Positions 1 through 11,219 are shown, numbered from the stretch's first letter. The stretch: 25,250 bases of DNA from Terfezia claveryi (GCA_015179025.1 WHUX01000457.1:1-25250), one strand, 5' to 3'. Translations and numbers: made by a program. Notes: generated from the sequence alone by a model not told the origin.

Positions 1-148
1 CATGCCCTGGCACAACTACCTGATAGGTGGACCACTGTGTGCACTCGGAGCATGGAGGTAATAGCAGCTATACATTGCAAGAACAATGTACGTTTGAATT
101 TCTATATATATAGCTAAGCTATAGATGCACTTCGAATGAACCATTCTC

Positions 149-358
149 TTATGCATCCCACTTGAACTCATCCTGCACATATGCCTCCAAAAATCCTAGC
201 GGTTCCCTAATCTGAGCCGTCTGCAAAGTCGTTATCGCCGTGCTTTGATCTAATAATATCCATATAGCTATTAACAACAGAACGCTAATATCGTGAGACT
301 GCATATACCTAGAGCTACCTAATTGCTGGCTGATGTAGTCATCCACTGCCATGAGCAA
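149..358 (-). other. Short open frame in left outer arm, broken in right arm
   Basis: A 69-codon frame starts MLMAVDDYISQQLG and ends in EFKWDA. The same segment is present in inverted order at about 5455-5653 in the right arm, where a CAG codon has become TAG and several other residues differ. Most differences between the two copies change the amino acid and are transitions, which argues against selection on a protein. I recognise no family. It could be an exon remnant of an element gene, but it is most likely a chance frame. Confidence 0.2.
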
Positions 359-371
359 TACCTATTACTAG

Positions 372-1832
372 AACAATTAGCTATGCGTTCCCATAAAGTC
401 CGTGGATTTGCTGGCGAGTTCACATACCTAGGTATGTTTGCGCATATAGATGGGGAATATCTCGGGAGTGCACTTGCGGAGTCCTAAGAGCAATTAGCTA
501 TGCCTTCACATACAATCTGCTGGTTTTCTGGCGAGTTCACGTACCTGGCTATACCTGTATCTGCGTATATAGATTGGGGATATATCGGAACTGCACTGGC
601 GGAGTCCTAAGAGCAATTAGCTATACATTCATATAGAGTCCGCTGGTTTTCGGGCCAGTTCACGTACCTAGCTATGCCTGTGCCTGCGCATATAGATTGG
701 GGATATATCGAAACTGCACTAGTGGAGTCCTAAGAGCAATTAGCTAGAGTCCGCTAGTTTTCTGGCCTGTTCACGTACCTAGCTATGCCTATGTCTACGC
801 ATAGAGATTGGGGATATATTAGAACTGCACTGGCGGAGTCCTAAGAGCAATTAGCTATATATTCACATAAAGTCCGCTGGTTTTCTGGCCAGTTCACGTA
901 CTTAGCTATGCCTGTGTCTGCGCATATAGATTAGAGATATATCGGAACTGCACTAGCGGAGTCCTAAGAGCAATTAGCTAGAGTCCGCTGGTTTTCTGGC
1001 CAGTTCACGTACCTAGCTATGCCTGTGTCTGCGCATATAGATTGGGGATATATCGGAACTGCACTGGCAGAGTCCTAAGCGCAATTAGCTATACATTCAC
1101 ATAGAGTCCGCTAGTTTTCTGGCATGTTCACATACCTAGCTATGCCTTGTACTGGGGGAGTCCTAAGAGCAATTAGACATATATTCACATAGAGTCTGCT
1201 GGTATTCTGGCTAGTTCACATACCTAGCTATGCCTGTGTCTGCGCATAGAGATTGGGGATATATCGGAACTGCACTGGCGGAGTCCTAAGAGCAATTAGC
1301 TATACATTCACATAGAGTCTGCTGGTTTTCTGGCGAGTTCACGTACCTAGCTATGCCTTGCACTGGGGGAGTCCTAAGAGAAATTAGACATACATTCATA
1401 TAGAGTCCGCTGGTATTCTGGCGAGTTCACATACCTAGCTATGCCTGTATCTGCATATATAGATTGGGGATATATCGGAACTGTACTGGCGGAGTCCTAA
1501 GAGCAATTAGCTATACATTCACATAGAGTCCGTTGGTTTTCTGGCGAGTTCACATACCTAGCTATGCCTTGCACTGGGGGAGTCCTAAGAGCAATTAGAC
1601 ATACATTCACATAGAGTCCGCTGGTTTTCTGGCGAGTTCACGTACCTAGCTATGCCTGTGTCTATGCATATAGATTGGGGATATATCGGAACTACACTGG
1701 CGGAGTCCTAAGAGCAATTAGCTATACATTCACATAGAGTCCACTGGTTTTCTGGCGAGTTCACATACCTAGCTAGCTATGTCTCTGCATATAGATGGGG
1801 GATATCTCGAGAGTGCACTGGGGGAGTCCTAA
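372..1832 (+). repeat. Left-arm tandem array of a ~123-bp unit
   Basis: About 13 units, each marked by GAGTCCTAAG, occur near 479, 602, 726, 836, 960, 1071, 1158, 1281, 1369, 1492, 1580, 1706 and 1824. The spacing falls into three classes: 123-126 bp, 110-111 bp (lacking the ATACATTCACAT stretch) and 87-88 bp (lacking the segment with GCGCATATAGATTGGGG). In the second half, long and 88-bp units alternate, which suggests a higher-order two-unit period. No coding potential was seen. Confidence 0.9.
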
Positions 1833-2116
1833 ACTCAGCTTGACCTGCCGCCGACTGGCTGGTTGAGTTACCTGTGCAAAGAGGGGGCGCACGTGCTCTC
1901 GTGTTATGTTCGTTCACGCATGCCTGGAAATATGTGTCGGTTGATGCGGCCGACAAATATGCGTGATTGGCGGGAAGACAGATTGGCACACGCTGGTGTG
2001 ACAGATCAGTACATGCATGTTTCAGGCCACATATGCCCGCCAGCCGTGAGATTACCGAAGTAGGTAATAGGTATGGAAGAGGAGCCCTTATGGCAGGCTT
2101 ATAAATATGGACTTGT
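1833..2116. repeat. Unique inner segment of the left palindrome arm
   Basis: This single-copy segment pairs with 2927-3206 in inverted order; shared landmarks include the CCGCCGACTGGCTGG stretch and GGTATGGAAGAGGAGCCC. Short open frames here (for example 1863-2063 plus strand) do not survive in the other arm and are not called as genes. Most differences from the partner are C-to-T or G-to-A in the right-arm copy. Confidence 0.75.
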
Positions 2117-2926
2117 TTATATGAGAAACTCATGCTTTTCGAGACTTCTAGATATATATGCGAGAAACTCATGCTTTTGTGACTTATATATATATATATA
2201 TGAAAAACTCATGCTTTTGTGACTTATATATATATATGCGAGAAACTCGTGCTCTTGAGGCTTATTAGTATATATGCGGGAAACTTGTGCTTTGGAGATA
2301 TATATATATATATGTGATAAACTCGTGCTTTGAGACTTATATATATACTCATGCTTTTCGAGGCTTCCAGAAGAAACTAAGGATGAGTTTCTCGCATATA
2401 TATATATATAAGTCTTAAAGCATGAGTTTCTCACATATATATCTAGAAGCCTCGAAAAGCATAAGTATATATATATCTCCAAAGTACGAGTTTCCCGCAT
2501 ACATACTAATAAGCCTCAAAAGCACGAGTTTCTCACATATATATATATATATCTCCAAATCATGAGTTTCCCGCATATATACTAATAAGCCTCAAAAGCA
2601 TAAGTTTCTCGCATATATATCTAGAAGCCTCGAAAAGCATGAGTTTCTCGCATATATATATATAAGTCACAAAAGTACGAGTTTCTCGCATATATATATA
2701 TATATATCTCCAAAGCACGAGTTTCCCGCATATATATATATAAGTCTTGAAAAGCATGAGTTTCTCACACATCTATATATAAGCCTCGAAAAGCACGAGT
2801 TTCTTGCATATATATATATGAGCCTCGAAAAGCATGAGTTTCTCGTATATATATATATAAGCCTCGAAAAGCATGAGTTTCTCGCATATATATATATATA
2901 AGTCTCAAAGCATGAGTTTCTCGCAT
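2117..2926. repeat. TA-rich short repeats around the palindrome apex
   Basis: A short unit of roughly 35-50 bp combines a GAGAAACTCATGCTTT-type core with runs of (TA)n. It is repeated in one orientation to about 2370 and in the opposite orientation from about 2385. The right side has roughly twice as many copies as the left. The apex between them reads through AGAAGAAACTAAGGATGAG. The segment is AT-rich and self-complementary, so cruciform or hairpin formation is plausible. The open frames here, rich in YIYI and SCFSRL, are translations of the repeat and not genes. Confidence 0.85.
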
Positions 2927-3206
2927 AAACAAGTCCATATTTACAAGCCTGCCATGAGGGCTCCTCTTCCATACCTATTACCCACTTCAGTAATCTCACG
3001 GCTGGCGGGCATATGTGGCCTGAAACATGCATGTGCTGATCTGTCCTACCAGCATGCTTCCTGCTAATCACACATATTTTTTGGCCACGTTAACCGATAC
3101 ATATTTCCAGGCATGCGTAAATAAATATAACACGAGAGCACATGCGCTCCCTCTTTGTACAGGTAACTCAACCAGCCAGTCGGCGGCAGGTCAAGCTGAG
3201 GTTAGG
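2927..3206. repeat. Unique inner segment of the right palindrome arm
   Basis: This is the inverted partner of 1833-2116. Read on the minus strand it shows several C-to-T and G-to-A differences from the left copy, for example TTCGTTCACGC on the left against TTTATTTACGC here. No gene is supported. Confidence 0.75.
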
Positions 3207-5432
3207 ACTCCCCCAGTGCACTCTCGAGATATCCCCCATCTATATGCGGAGACATAGCTAGCTAGGTACGTGAACTCGCCAGAAAACCAGCGGACTCTAT
3301 GTGAATGTATAGCTAATTGCTCTTAGGACTCCGCCAGTGCAGTTCCGATATATCCCCAATCTATATGCGCAGACACAGGCATAGCTAGGTACGTGAACTC
3401 GCCAGAAAACCAGTGGACTCTATATGACTGTATGTCTAATTGCTCTTAGGACTCCCCCAGTGCAAGGCATAGCTAGGTACGTGAACTCGCCAGAAAACCA
3501 GCGGACTCTATGTGAATGTATAGCTAATTGCTCTTAGGACTCCGCCAGTGCAGTTCGGATATATCTCCAATCTATATACACAGACACGGGTATAGTTAGG
3601 TACGTGAACTTGCCAGAATACCAGCAGACTCTATGTGAATGTATGTCTAATTGCTCTTAGGACTTCCCCAGTGCAAGGCATAGCTAGGTACGTGAACTCG
3701 CCAGGAAACCAGCGGACTCTATGTGAATGTATAGCTAATTGCTCTTAGGACTCCGCCAGTGCAGTTCTGATATATCTCCAATCTATATGCACAGACACAG
3801 GCATAGCTAGGTAGGTGAACTCGCCAGAAAACCAGCGGACTCTAGCTAATTGCTCTTAGGACTCCACTAGTGCAGTTCCGATATATCCCTAATCTATATG
3901 CGCAGACACAGGCATAGCTAGGTACGTGAACTGGCCAGAAAACCAGCGGACTCTAGCTATTTGCTCTTAGGACTCCACTAGTGCAGTTCCGATATATCCC
4001 CAATCTATATGCACAGACACAGGTATAGCTAGGTACGTGAACTGGCCAGAAAACCAGCGGACTCTATGTGAATGTATAGGTAATTGCTCTTAGGACTCCG
4101 CCAGTTGTAAGTGTGGGCCAAGTTAGTAGAGGTGTTCCTGAGATGAACACAGCTCTACCAACGTGGTTGGGCAGCTAAGCACACTGTCTAGGTCCCATAC
4201 AGGAGTCCCAAAGAGCGGCTGGCTGTTGGTGTATTTGGGGGGGGGGTGTTCGGGAGAGTCATGGAGATCTGGAGAAAGAATATTACCGGTGTAGCTTGTA
4301 TATTCTGATGTTGCTCGACTAGATGGTACTGAAAGAGATCCTGTCCTATCTAGAGGCCACGGAAATAAGGTCTTTAATAGACACTAGATTTCTGAGGCTA
4401 TGAGTCTAAACGAACTTATGTAAGGACAATCATCAAGACTCATTATGATACCTGATCATAATGGATACAAGATGGCTCATTCTAGATACGTTCTGAATCA
4501 TAGATGACGCCAGAGAAAGTAATAGAAACGAGGCTGACAATAGAATAGAGAATAAGACATGATATCAGTTGCCGAACAAGATAGGCAACTGGAACAGGAG
4601 AAAGTGGTTAGCTTGCTGACCACATAAAACATGTCAGTAATGAGTCAGTGATAAAGGAAAGAGATAACGTGCTAAAGAAGACAACACTAATACATGAGTA
4701 ATCCATATACTAATCCAACTGAGGGAAATACCTAAACAAGTAAATGCGTCCTAAACATTAGATAAAGAAAATCCTAAAAATAGCCAAAGAGATTCCAACG
4801 TTCAAACAAGACTTATAGTAAGGAGAAAAACAAGTATTCCTTGCACCAGTGCAGTTCCGATATATCCCCAATCTATATGCGCAGACACAGGCATAGCTAG
4901 GTACATGAACTAGCCAGAAAACCAGCGGACTCTAGCTAATTGCTCTTAGGACTCTGCTAGTGCAGTTTCGATATATCCCCAATCTATATGCGCAGACACA
5001 GGCATAGCTAGGTACGTGAACTCGCCAGAATACCAGTGGACTCTATGTGAATGTATAGCTAATTGCTCTTAGGACTCCACTAGTGCAGTTCCGATATATC
5101 CCCAATCTATATGCGCAGACACAGGTATAGCTAGGTACGTGAACTGGCCAGAAAACCAGCGGACTCTATATGAATGTATAGCTAATTGCTCTTAGGACTC
5201 CGCAAGTGCAGTTCCGATATATCCCCAATCTATATGCGCAGACACAGGCATAGCCAGGTACGTGAACTCGCCAGAAAACCAGCGGACTGTATGTGAAGGC
5301 ATAGCTAATTGCTCTTAGGACTCCGTAAGTGCACTCCCGAGATATTCCCCATCTATATGCGCAGACATACCTAGGTACCTGAACTCGCCAGCAAATCCAT
5401 GGACTTCATGGGAACGCATAGCTAATTGCTCT
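3207..5432 (-). repeat. Right-arm tandem array of the ~123-bp unit
   Basis: These are inverted copies of the left-arm unit, marked by CTTAGGACTCC near 3209, 3322, 3446, 3532, 3656, 3745, 3857, 3967, 4090, 4946, 5068, 5198 and 5315. A 740-bp solo LTR plus a 5-bp target duplication splits one unit at 4105/4846. Long and short unit classes occur as in the left arm. No gene is supported. Confidence 0.9.
4106..4845. repeat. Solo LTR, TGTAAG family, copy A
   Basis: The element starts TGTAAGTGTGG and ends ATTCCTTGCA. It is flanked on both sides by CCAGT (4101-4105 and 4846-4850), a 5-bp target duplication. Removing it restores the tandem unit ...CTCCGCCAGTGCAGTTCC. It is nearly identical to copy B at 8489-9226. 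No internal region or coding sequence is present, so this is a solo LTR left by LTR-LTR recombination, or less likely a non-autonomous element. It contains a G-run near 4238-4247. Confidence 0.88.
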
Positions 5433-5804
5433 AGTAATAGGCATTGCTCATGGCAGTGGATGACTACATCAGCCAGCAATTGGGTAGCTCTAGGTATGTG
5501 CAGTCTCGCGATATTAGCATTGTGTTGTTAATAGCTATATGGATATTATTAGATCAAAGCATGGCGATAACGACTTTGCAGACGGCTTAGATCAGGGAAC
5601 CGCTAGGATTTTTAGAAGCATATATGCAGGATGAGTTCAAGTGGGATGCATGAGAGAATGGTTCGTTGGAAGTGCATCTGTAGCTCAGCTATGTATATAG
5701 AAATTCAAACGTATATAGTTCTTGCAATGTATAGCTGCTATCACCTCCATGCTCTGAGCACACACAGTGGTTTGCCTATCAGGTAGTTGTGCCAGGGCAT
5801 CGAT

Positions 5805-6073
5805 GTTAAAGACATGCATCAAAGCGGCACCTCAGAAAACACGGCGCCAGGGTGGTACCTCCTAAGATATAGCGCCAGAGCTCGTTCCTGATGATTGTGT
5901 AGGAACGTCAGGGTCAGGAGGAGGACCATGTGGTGCCAGCGTCAGCAGGCAGCCTGTGAAGAGCCGGCGTCGGGGAGACAGAGAAACAGCGGAGCGCGCC
6001 GGTAACTGGCAGTTTGTCAAGAGTGGCACCGAAGGCGTCAGATGCCATGAAGGCAAACTATATTCCTTTATGA
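5805..6073. other. GC-richer segment of unknown origin
   Basis: This stretch joins the end of the palindrome to the broken gag below. It is richer in G and C than its surroundings and has recurring GGCGCCAG, GTGCCAGCG and GGCACC-like words. A 64-codon minus-strand frame (5862-6056) is rich in Pro and Ser and resembles no family I know. I see no gene here. It could be the end of another mobile element. Confidence 0.3.
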
Positions 6074-6762
6074 TGATCCTCCTTGAGCTTCTTGCTTAAC
6101 TTCTCCCATTGCTTTTCTAACGCCTCACTAATAGATACAGTTAAGCATTTAACTGCATCCTCTTGTCCTTCTGTTTGACCTTTTAGGGCTGCTACCTCCT
6201 CGGTGACCTGCTGTCGTAACAACTTTAGATCTTCATATATAGCCATTGCTCCTTCAAAAATAACTCTGTGAGCATCTTGAGCTTCTTTTAGGAGGCTTGC
6301 TTGAGCGTTAAGACCTCTTGTAAGGTCAGCAATCCCGGCTCTTTGCCGGTCGAACTCAATGGATCCATCTCGAACAATACGAGCCAATAATTGGTCATAT
6401 TCTTCTTGGCTTAAACTTGGTCGAGACGGTCGTGTGGGGCGTGGTGGAGGCTGGGTAGGACGTCGTGATGATGTATTACTGACTGTTCGATGGGGAGGCC
6501 TTCTGGAAGGTTATCCAAATCATTCTAATAAACCAGGTAGGAATGTGGTTAACTCATCTGGAGAGTATATAGGGTGTCTTGAGGATTCCATCCCACGAGA
6601 TAGAATATCCTCCATTGGGATATCAATAAGGTCATCTTCCGTATCTGTATCAGATTGAGGAAGATTGTGTGGTCTTTGTATGATGGCACAGGGTGTGACA
6701 TCTGAGAATGTAAGGGGTTGGTAGGGCTGGCGAGGCCCTCTTGGTGTCTGTGAGCTAGACAT
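6074..6762 (-). pseudogene. Truncated Ty3/gypsy gag (left copy)
   Basis: The frame starts MSSSQTPRGPRQPYQPLTF at 6762 and matches the N-terminal third of the central element's Gag. This includes the TEDDLI acidic stretch, the SSRHPIYSPDEL segment and, after the breaks, the LARIVRDG and helical LKLLRQQVTEEVAALKGQ regions. Two in-frame nonsense codons interrupt it: TGA at 6520-6522, where relatives have CGA, and TAA at 6511-6513, where relatives have CAA. Both fit C-to-T changes. Homology stops near 6074 within the LKED motif, and foreign sequence follows. Its wording is closer to the plus-strand copy at 24845 than to the central element. The Gag shell-forming function is known for the family; this copy cannot make it. 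Confidence 0.85.
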
Positions 6763-6814
6763 GATTTGAGTATATAATAGCAAATAATAACGAGAATCAC
6801 TGGCTACAAAGTAA

Positions 6815-8282
6815 TGTCACGGGGGCCTTATTGACTGATAGCGCTCTTGCAACTATTAGGACGGCCTTAATTTGCTGCCGCAACGATATCTATTCCGCAA
6901 CACAGAATATCAATCCTATAGCAGTAAAGTTCAATCCAACTATAGTCCCTCACGACGGATCTTATTTCGCAACACAAAATAAATCCTATGTCACTTGAAC
7001 GTAAAGTTAACTTAAGACTTAGAACTTTGTAGGCTTCGTATACTCAAGGTGCTCTTGCTTTCGAATACTCGCTGGTGGTAGAATAAATTCAACCGGAACT
7101 ACTTGCACTATTTATATCCCATGGTGTTTGTAGATATTCTTATGATAAAAATATTTTATAAAATGCGGGCCTACCTGTCACCTCGGAATTTCTTCCTAAG
7201 TGTTATGCCATCCACACCTTTATTAATGCAGTTGCTATCTGCACTCATTGTCACAGGTTGCTAACCTGAATATAGAGTTTATTTCCATGTCTGCATGTTA
7301 TATGTACTTCCCTTATAGCTCGCTTATCCCATTAAAGAATACTTAGCCGAGACAACTAAATTCAATCTCAGATACGTTACCAATCCCCGATACTATCGAA
7401 TTTCCCTCCGACAATATCCAAAGTTATCTATTTGTGTTTCCGGCAATATTCACTTAATAGTGTCTAGTGTCCATTGAAAATAATTTTCAACTGCACATAA
7501 CTCTATGAATAGAGAACTGTGGGTCACAAGTAGATTACCATTGGAAAGGTATCAATGCATAGAAGATCATAGAATCTTAGTTCATCTCGATACCCAAATT
7601 ATTCATGGACCTATTACCAATAATAGGTAAACCTTCTCGTGGACTTATTTGACCATGTTAAAAGTCTTATATCTCCACGAGTTTTACTCCGATCATAAAA
7701 AGGATTGCAGAAGTAGAATCAGGACGAAGAGTAGGCCCAAATAGAACCTTGAAACATTAAATTCAGAGAACTTTATGTTTTGGCCTTACCTTTGGCCTCT
7801 GTCCTGGAAGCACTCCCTTATAGTGTCACTGGACGCACTTTGGTCTAAAGTGCGCCCTCATGGCTTCATTTTTTTATTTATTTTTATCAAATTATTTTCC
7901 TGCAGTTCAGGGTAATAATTCAATATTCAGGGTAACGCCAAGACTTTAGGGTAACGGCTAATATATAGCTAGCATATATATATATGCATATAGTCAGCAT
8001 ATTAATCCGAGTATAACTATTGAACCATTAATCGGATACTTATGAAACTTGAACCGTAGCTCCCTCAAGGGTCTATGGACGTTCCATAACGGTCTTAACC
8101 ATCCAGGATGATTATTAACCAATTTGAGGTTCATACCCGTTTCATATACTTAACTCTTATAGATAAGTATTAGAAATGTTTGCACCACACTACTAAGAGT
8201 ATACTTAGAGCTCATATGGGTTCTAGGGTCGTTCTCTAAGGGCCCAAGTACCTTTGGTAGGGCTGGATGTCACCCCATGACA
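6815..8282 (-). repeat. 5' LTR of the left gypsy fragment
   Basis: The 1,468-bp LTR runs from TGTCACGGGG to a TGACA end, with inverted termini TGTCACGGGG / CCCCATGACA (one change from the perfect CCCCGTGACA). It aligns over its whole length with the LTRs at 9743-11204 and 22229-23726. On the minus strand a TATA box (TATAAATA, 7109-7116) lies about 300 bp before the inner end. The adjacent 52 bases at 6763-6814 are the untranslated leader before gag. The 206 bases after the LTR (8283-8488) show no feature. Confidence 0.88.
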
Positions 8283-8488
8283 GTAAGCATACGATCAAGA
8301 CTACAAGCAAACTTGGATGTCACAAACCGAAAAAGGAAAATGTGATTTGTATTACTACTAAGCAAGCATGTGTTACTAAGCGCATAGATGCATTCTAAAT
8401 GAACCAGATTTATTATTTCTTAAAATTCATAGTTATAGGGCCAATATGGGCAATATGGATATTTGAACAGCCAGGCCCGATAAAATGC

Positions 8489-9226
8489 TGTAAGTGTGGG
8501 CCAAGTTAGTAGAGGTGTTCCTGAGATGAACACAGCTCTACCAACGTGGTTGGGCAGCTAAGCACACTGTCTAGGTCCTATACAGGAGTCCCAAAGAGCG
8601 GCTGGCTGTTGGTGTATTTGGGGGGGTGTTCGGAAGAGTCACGGAGATCTGGAGAAAGAATATTACCGGTATAGCTTGTATATTCTGATGTTGCTCGACT
8701 AGATGGTACTGAAAGAGATCCTGTCCTATCTAGAGGCCGCGGAAATAAGGTCTTTAATAGACACTAGATTTCTGAGGCTATGAGTCTAAACGAACTCATG
8801 TAAGGACAATAATCAAGACTCATTATGATACCTGATCATAATGGATACAAGATGGCTCATTCTAGATACGTTCTGTATCATAGATGACGCCAGAGAAAGT
8901 AATAGAAACGAGGCTGACAATAGAATAGAGAATAAGACATGACATCAGTTGCCGAACAAGATAGGCAACTGGAACAGGAGAAAGTGGTTAGCTTGCTGAC
9001 TACATAAAACATGTCAGAAATGAGTCAGTAATAAAGGAAAGAGATAACGTGCTAAAGAAAGACAACACTAATACATGAGTAATCCATATACTAATCCAAC
9101 TGAGGGAAATACCTAAACAAGTAAAATGCGTCCTAAACATTAGATAAAGAAAATCCTAAAAATAGCCAAAGAGATTCCAACGTTCAAACAAGACTTATAG
9201 TAAGGAGAAAACAAGTATTCCTTACA
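8489..9226. repeat. Solo LTR, TGTAAG family, copy B
   Basis: The element starts TGTAAGTGTGG and ends ATTCCTTACA, giving perfect 6-bp inverted termini TGTAAG / CTTACA. It is flanked by AATGC on both sides (8484-8488 and 9227-9231). It is almost the same as copy A at 4106-4845, with scattered single-base differences and small length changes in the G-run and A-runs. No coding sequence is seen. Confidence 0.88.
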
Positions 9227-9289
9227 AATGCCCTTCCATTGAGCTGACTATCTCAGGCTGTCTACCTAGACCTGCCCTCCTTTTTCCCT

Positions 9290-9691
9290 CTACTTCCGAT
9301 TGCGATCCCTTCGTTTCTTGCAGAGGAGCCAATGTTTAGCGTCCATAGTCCTGAGGGGAGCAATCTTATTCCCATCCTCATCAGGCAAATGACTTAGTAC
9401 TCGCAATAGGGAACGAGGCTTCACTAGGCAGAAACTAGAAGGGGCGGGGTCTAAAATCATGGGACGTTCTTGGAAGGCAGAAGCAGATATAATAAATTGG
9501 GATAATTCATATTGTATGCTTGGGACGGGCTTATCATTCTCCGTATTCTCCGACTGCTCACTAGGAAAATCATCTTCAACTTCCTCACTATCTGTAGGTA
9601 CTTCGCTTGGGGTAGTAGGGACTTCTACTGGCCTGCGAGACTGGTAGCGCCACGGATATTGGTTCCTAAGATTACTAGAGTAAAATTCAGA
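9290..9691 (-). other. Orphan open frame, 133 codons, no good start
   Basis: An uninterrupted minus-strand frame runs from just after a TAA at 9692-9694 to a TAG at 9290. It begins SEFYSSNLRNQYPWRYQ, passes through a Pro/Thr/Ser/Glu-rich acidic part and a hydrophobic middle, and ends in a very basic tail (LLCKKRRDRNRK). The only internal Met is about halfway along, so this is probably an exon or the 3' end of a gene cut off at the chromovirus insertion (9743). I do not recognise a family. Its codons look protein-like, but it may belong to another mobile element. Confidence 0.35.
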
Positions 9692-9742
9692 TTAGCCGCA
9701 GGCTTATAACAAGGTCCTGTTGTTTTCAAGTGATGTGCCCAC

Positions 9743-11204
9743 TGTCACCGGGGCCCTATTGACTGATAGCGCTCTTGCAACTATTAGGACGGCCGTAATT
9801 TGCTGCCGCAACGATATCTATTCCGCAACACAGAATATCAATCCTATAGCAGTAAAGTTCAATCCAACTAAAGTCCCTCACGACGGATCTTATTTCGCAA
9901 CACAAAATAAATCCTATGTCGCTTGAATGTAAAGTTAACTCAAGACTTAGAACTTTGTAGGCTTCGTGTACTCAAGGTGCTCTTGCTTTCGAATACTCGC
10001 TGGTGGTAGAATAAATTCAACCGGAACTACTTGCACTATTTATATCCCATAGTGTTTGTAGATATTCTTATGATAAAAATATTTTATAAAACACGGGCCT
10101 ACCTGTCACCTTGGAATTTCTTCCTAAGTGTTATGTCATCCACACCTTTGTTAATGCAGTTGCTATCTGCACTCGTTGTCACAGGTTACTAACCTGAACG
10201 TAGAGAATATTCCCATGTCTGCATGTTATACATACTTCGCTTATAGCTCACTTATCCCATTAAAGAATTCTTATCCGAGACAACTAAATTCAATTTCAGA
10301 TACGTTACCAATCCCCAATACTATCGAATTACCATCCGACAATATCTGAAGGCATCTAATTATGTTTCCGGCAATATTCACTTAATAGTGTCTAGTGTCC
10401 ATTGAAAATAATTTTCAACTGCACATAACTCTATGAATAGAGAACCGTGGGTCACAAGTAGATTACCATTGGAAAGGTATCAACGCATAGAAGATTATAG
10501 AATCTTAGTTTATCTCGATACCCGAATTATTCACAGAGTTATTACCAATAATAAGTAAACCTCCTCATGGACCTATATGACTATATTAAAAGTCTTATAT
10601 CTCCATGAGTTTAACTCCGATCATAAAAAGGATTGCAGAAATGGAATCAGGACGAAGAGTAGGCCTAGATAGAACCTTAAAACATAAAATTCAGAGAACT
10701 TTATGTTTTAGCCCTACCTTTGGCCTCTGTCCTGGGCGCACTCCCTTATAGTGTCACTGAACGCACTTTGGTCTAAAGTGCGCCCTCGGTCCTTCATTTT
10801 TTTAGTTATTTTTACCGAATTATTTTCCTGCAGTTCAGGGTAATAATTCAATATTCAGGGTAACGCCAAGACTTCTGGGTAACAGCTAATATAGCTAGCA
10901 TATATATGCATATAGTCAGCATATTAATCTGAGTATAACTATTGAACCGTTAATAGGATTCTTATCAAACTTAAACCATAGCTCCCTCAAGGGTCTATGG
11001 ACGTTCCATATGGGTTTTAACCATCTAGGATGATTATAAACCACTCCGAGGTTCATACCCGTTTCATATACTTAACTCTTATAGATAAGTATTAGAAACG
11101 TTTGCACTACATGGCTAAGAGTGTACCTAGAGTTCATATAGATTCTAGGGTCGTTCTATAAGGGCCCAAGTATCTTTGGTAGGGCTGGATGTCACCCCGT
11201 GACA
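9743..11204 (-). repeat. 3' LTR of the central chromovirus
   Basis: The 1,462-bp LTR begins TGTCACCGGGG and ends CCCCGTGACA. It matches the right LTR at 22229-23726 and the left fragment's LTR at 6815-8282. TATA box on the minus strand at 10037-10044. The polypurine tract abuts its inner edge, as expected of a 3' LTR on the minus strand. Confidence 0.92.
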
Positions 11205-11207
11205 GTG

Positions 11208-11218
11208 CCTCCCCCCTT
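11208..11218 (-). promoter_or_regulatory. Polypurine tract
   Basis: The minus strand reads AAGGGGGGAGG followed by CAC and then the LTR start TGTCACGGGG at 11204. A purine run next to the 3' LTR is where second-strand DNA synthesis starts in LTR retrotransposons. Confidence 0.8.
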
Positions 11219-11219
11219 A

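Larger units (their letters stand above)
1..5804. mobile_element. Giant foldback-like palindrome with nested tandem repeats
   Basis: The first bases (ATGCCCTGGCACAACTACC) reappear inverted at 5786-5804, and the order of segments is mirrored all the way in to an apex near 2370-2390. From the outside inwards each arm has a unique end (about 2-371 and 5433-5804), a 123-bp tandem array (372-1832 and 3207-5432), a unique inner segment (1833-2116 and 2927-3206) and TA-rich short repeats (2117-2370 and 2385-2926). The arms are clearly diverged, so this is not a simple assembly fold-back. Long inverted repeats built of subrepeats are typical of foldback transposons, but no transposase and no target duplication can be seen. 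The left end coincides with the window edge, so the true terminus may lie outside. A segmental inverted duplication is the alternative. Confidence 0.7.

Noticed and set aside
1777..3257. Several open frames of 60-134 codons in the palindrome centre
   Set aside because: They are translations of the TA-rich short repeats and of both strands of the same inner segment; none is preserved between arms.
372..5432. CRISPR-like regular repeats
   Set aside because: The whole 88-126-bp unit repeats with no unique spacers, the array is mirrored in a palindrome, and the setting is eukaryotic transposons.
1..5804. Palindrome as an assembly artefact
   Set aside because: The arms differ at many positions, in copy number and by a solo LTR present in only one arm, so they are separate sequences; long reads would still be useful.
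8380..8410. Similarity of ATAGATGCATTCTAAATGAACCA to the palindrome arm near 121-143
   Set aside because: About 20 matching bases with gaps and no flanking similarity; probably chance.
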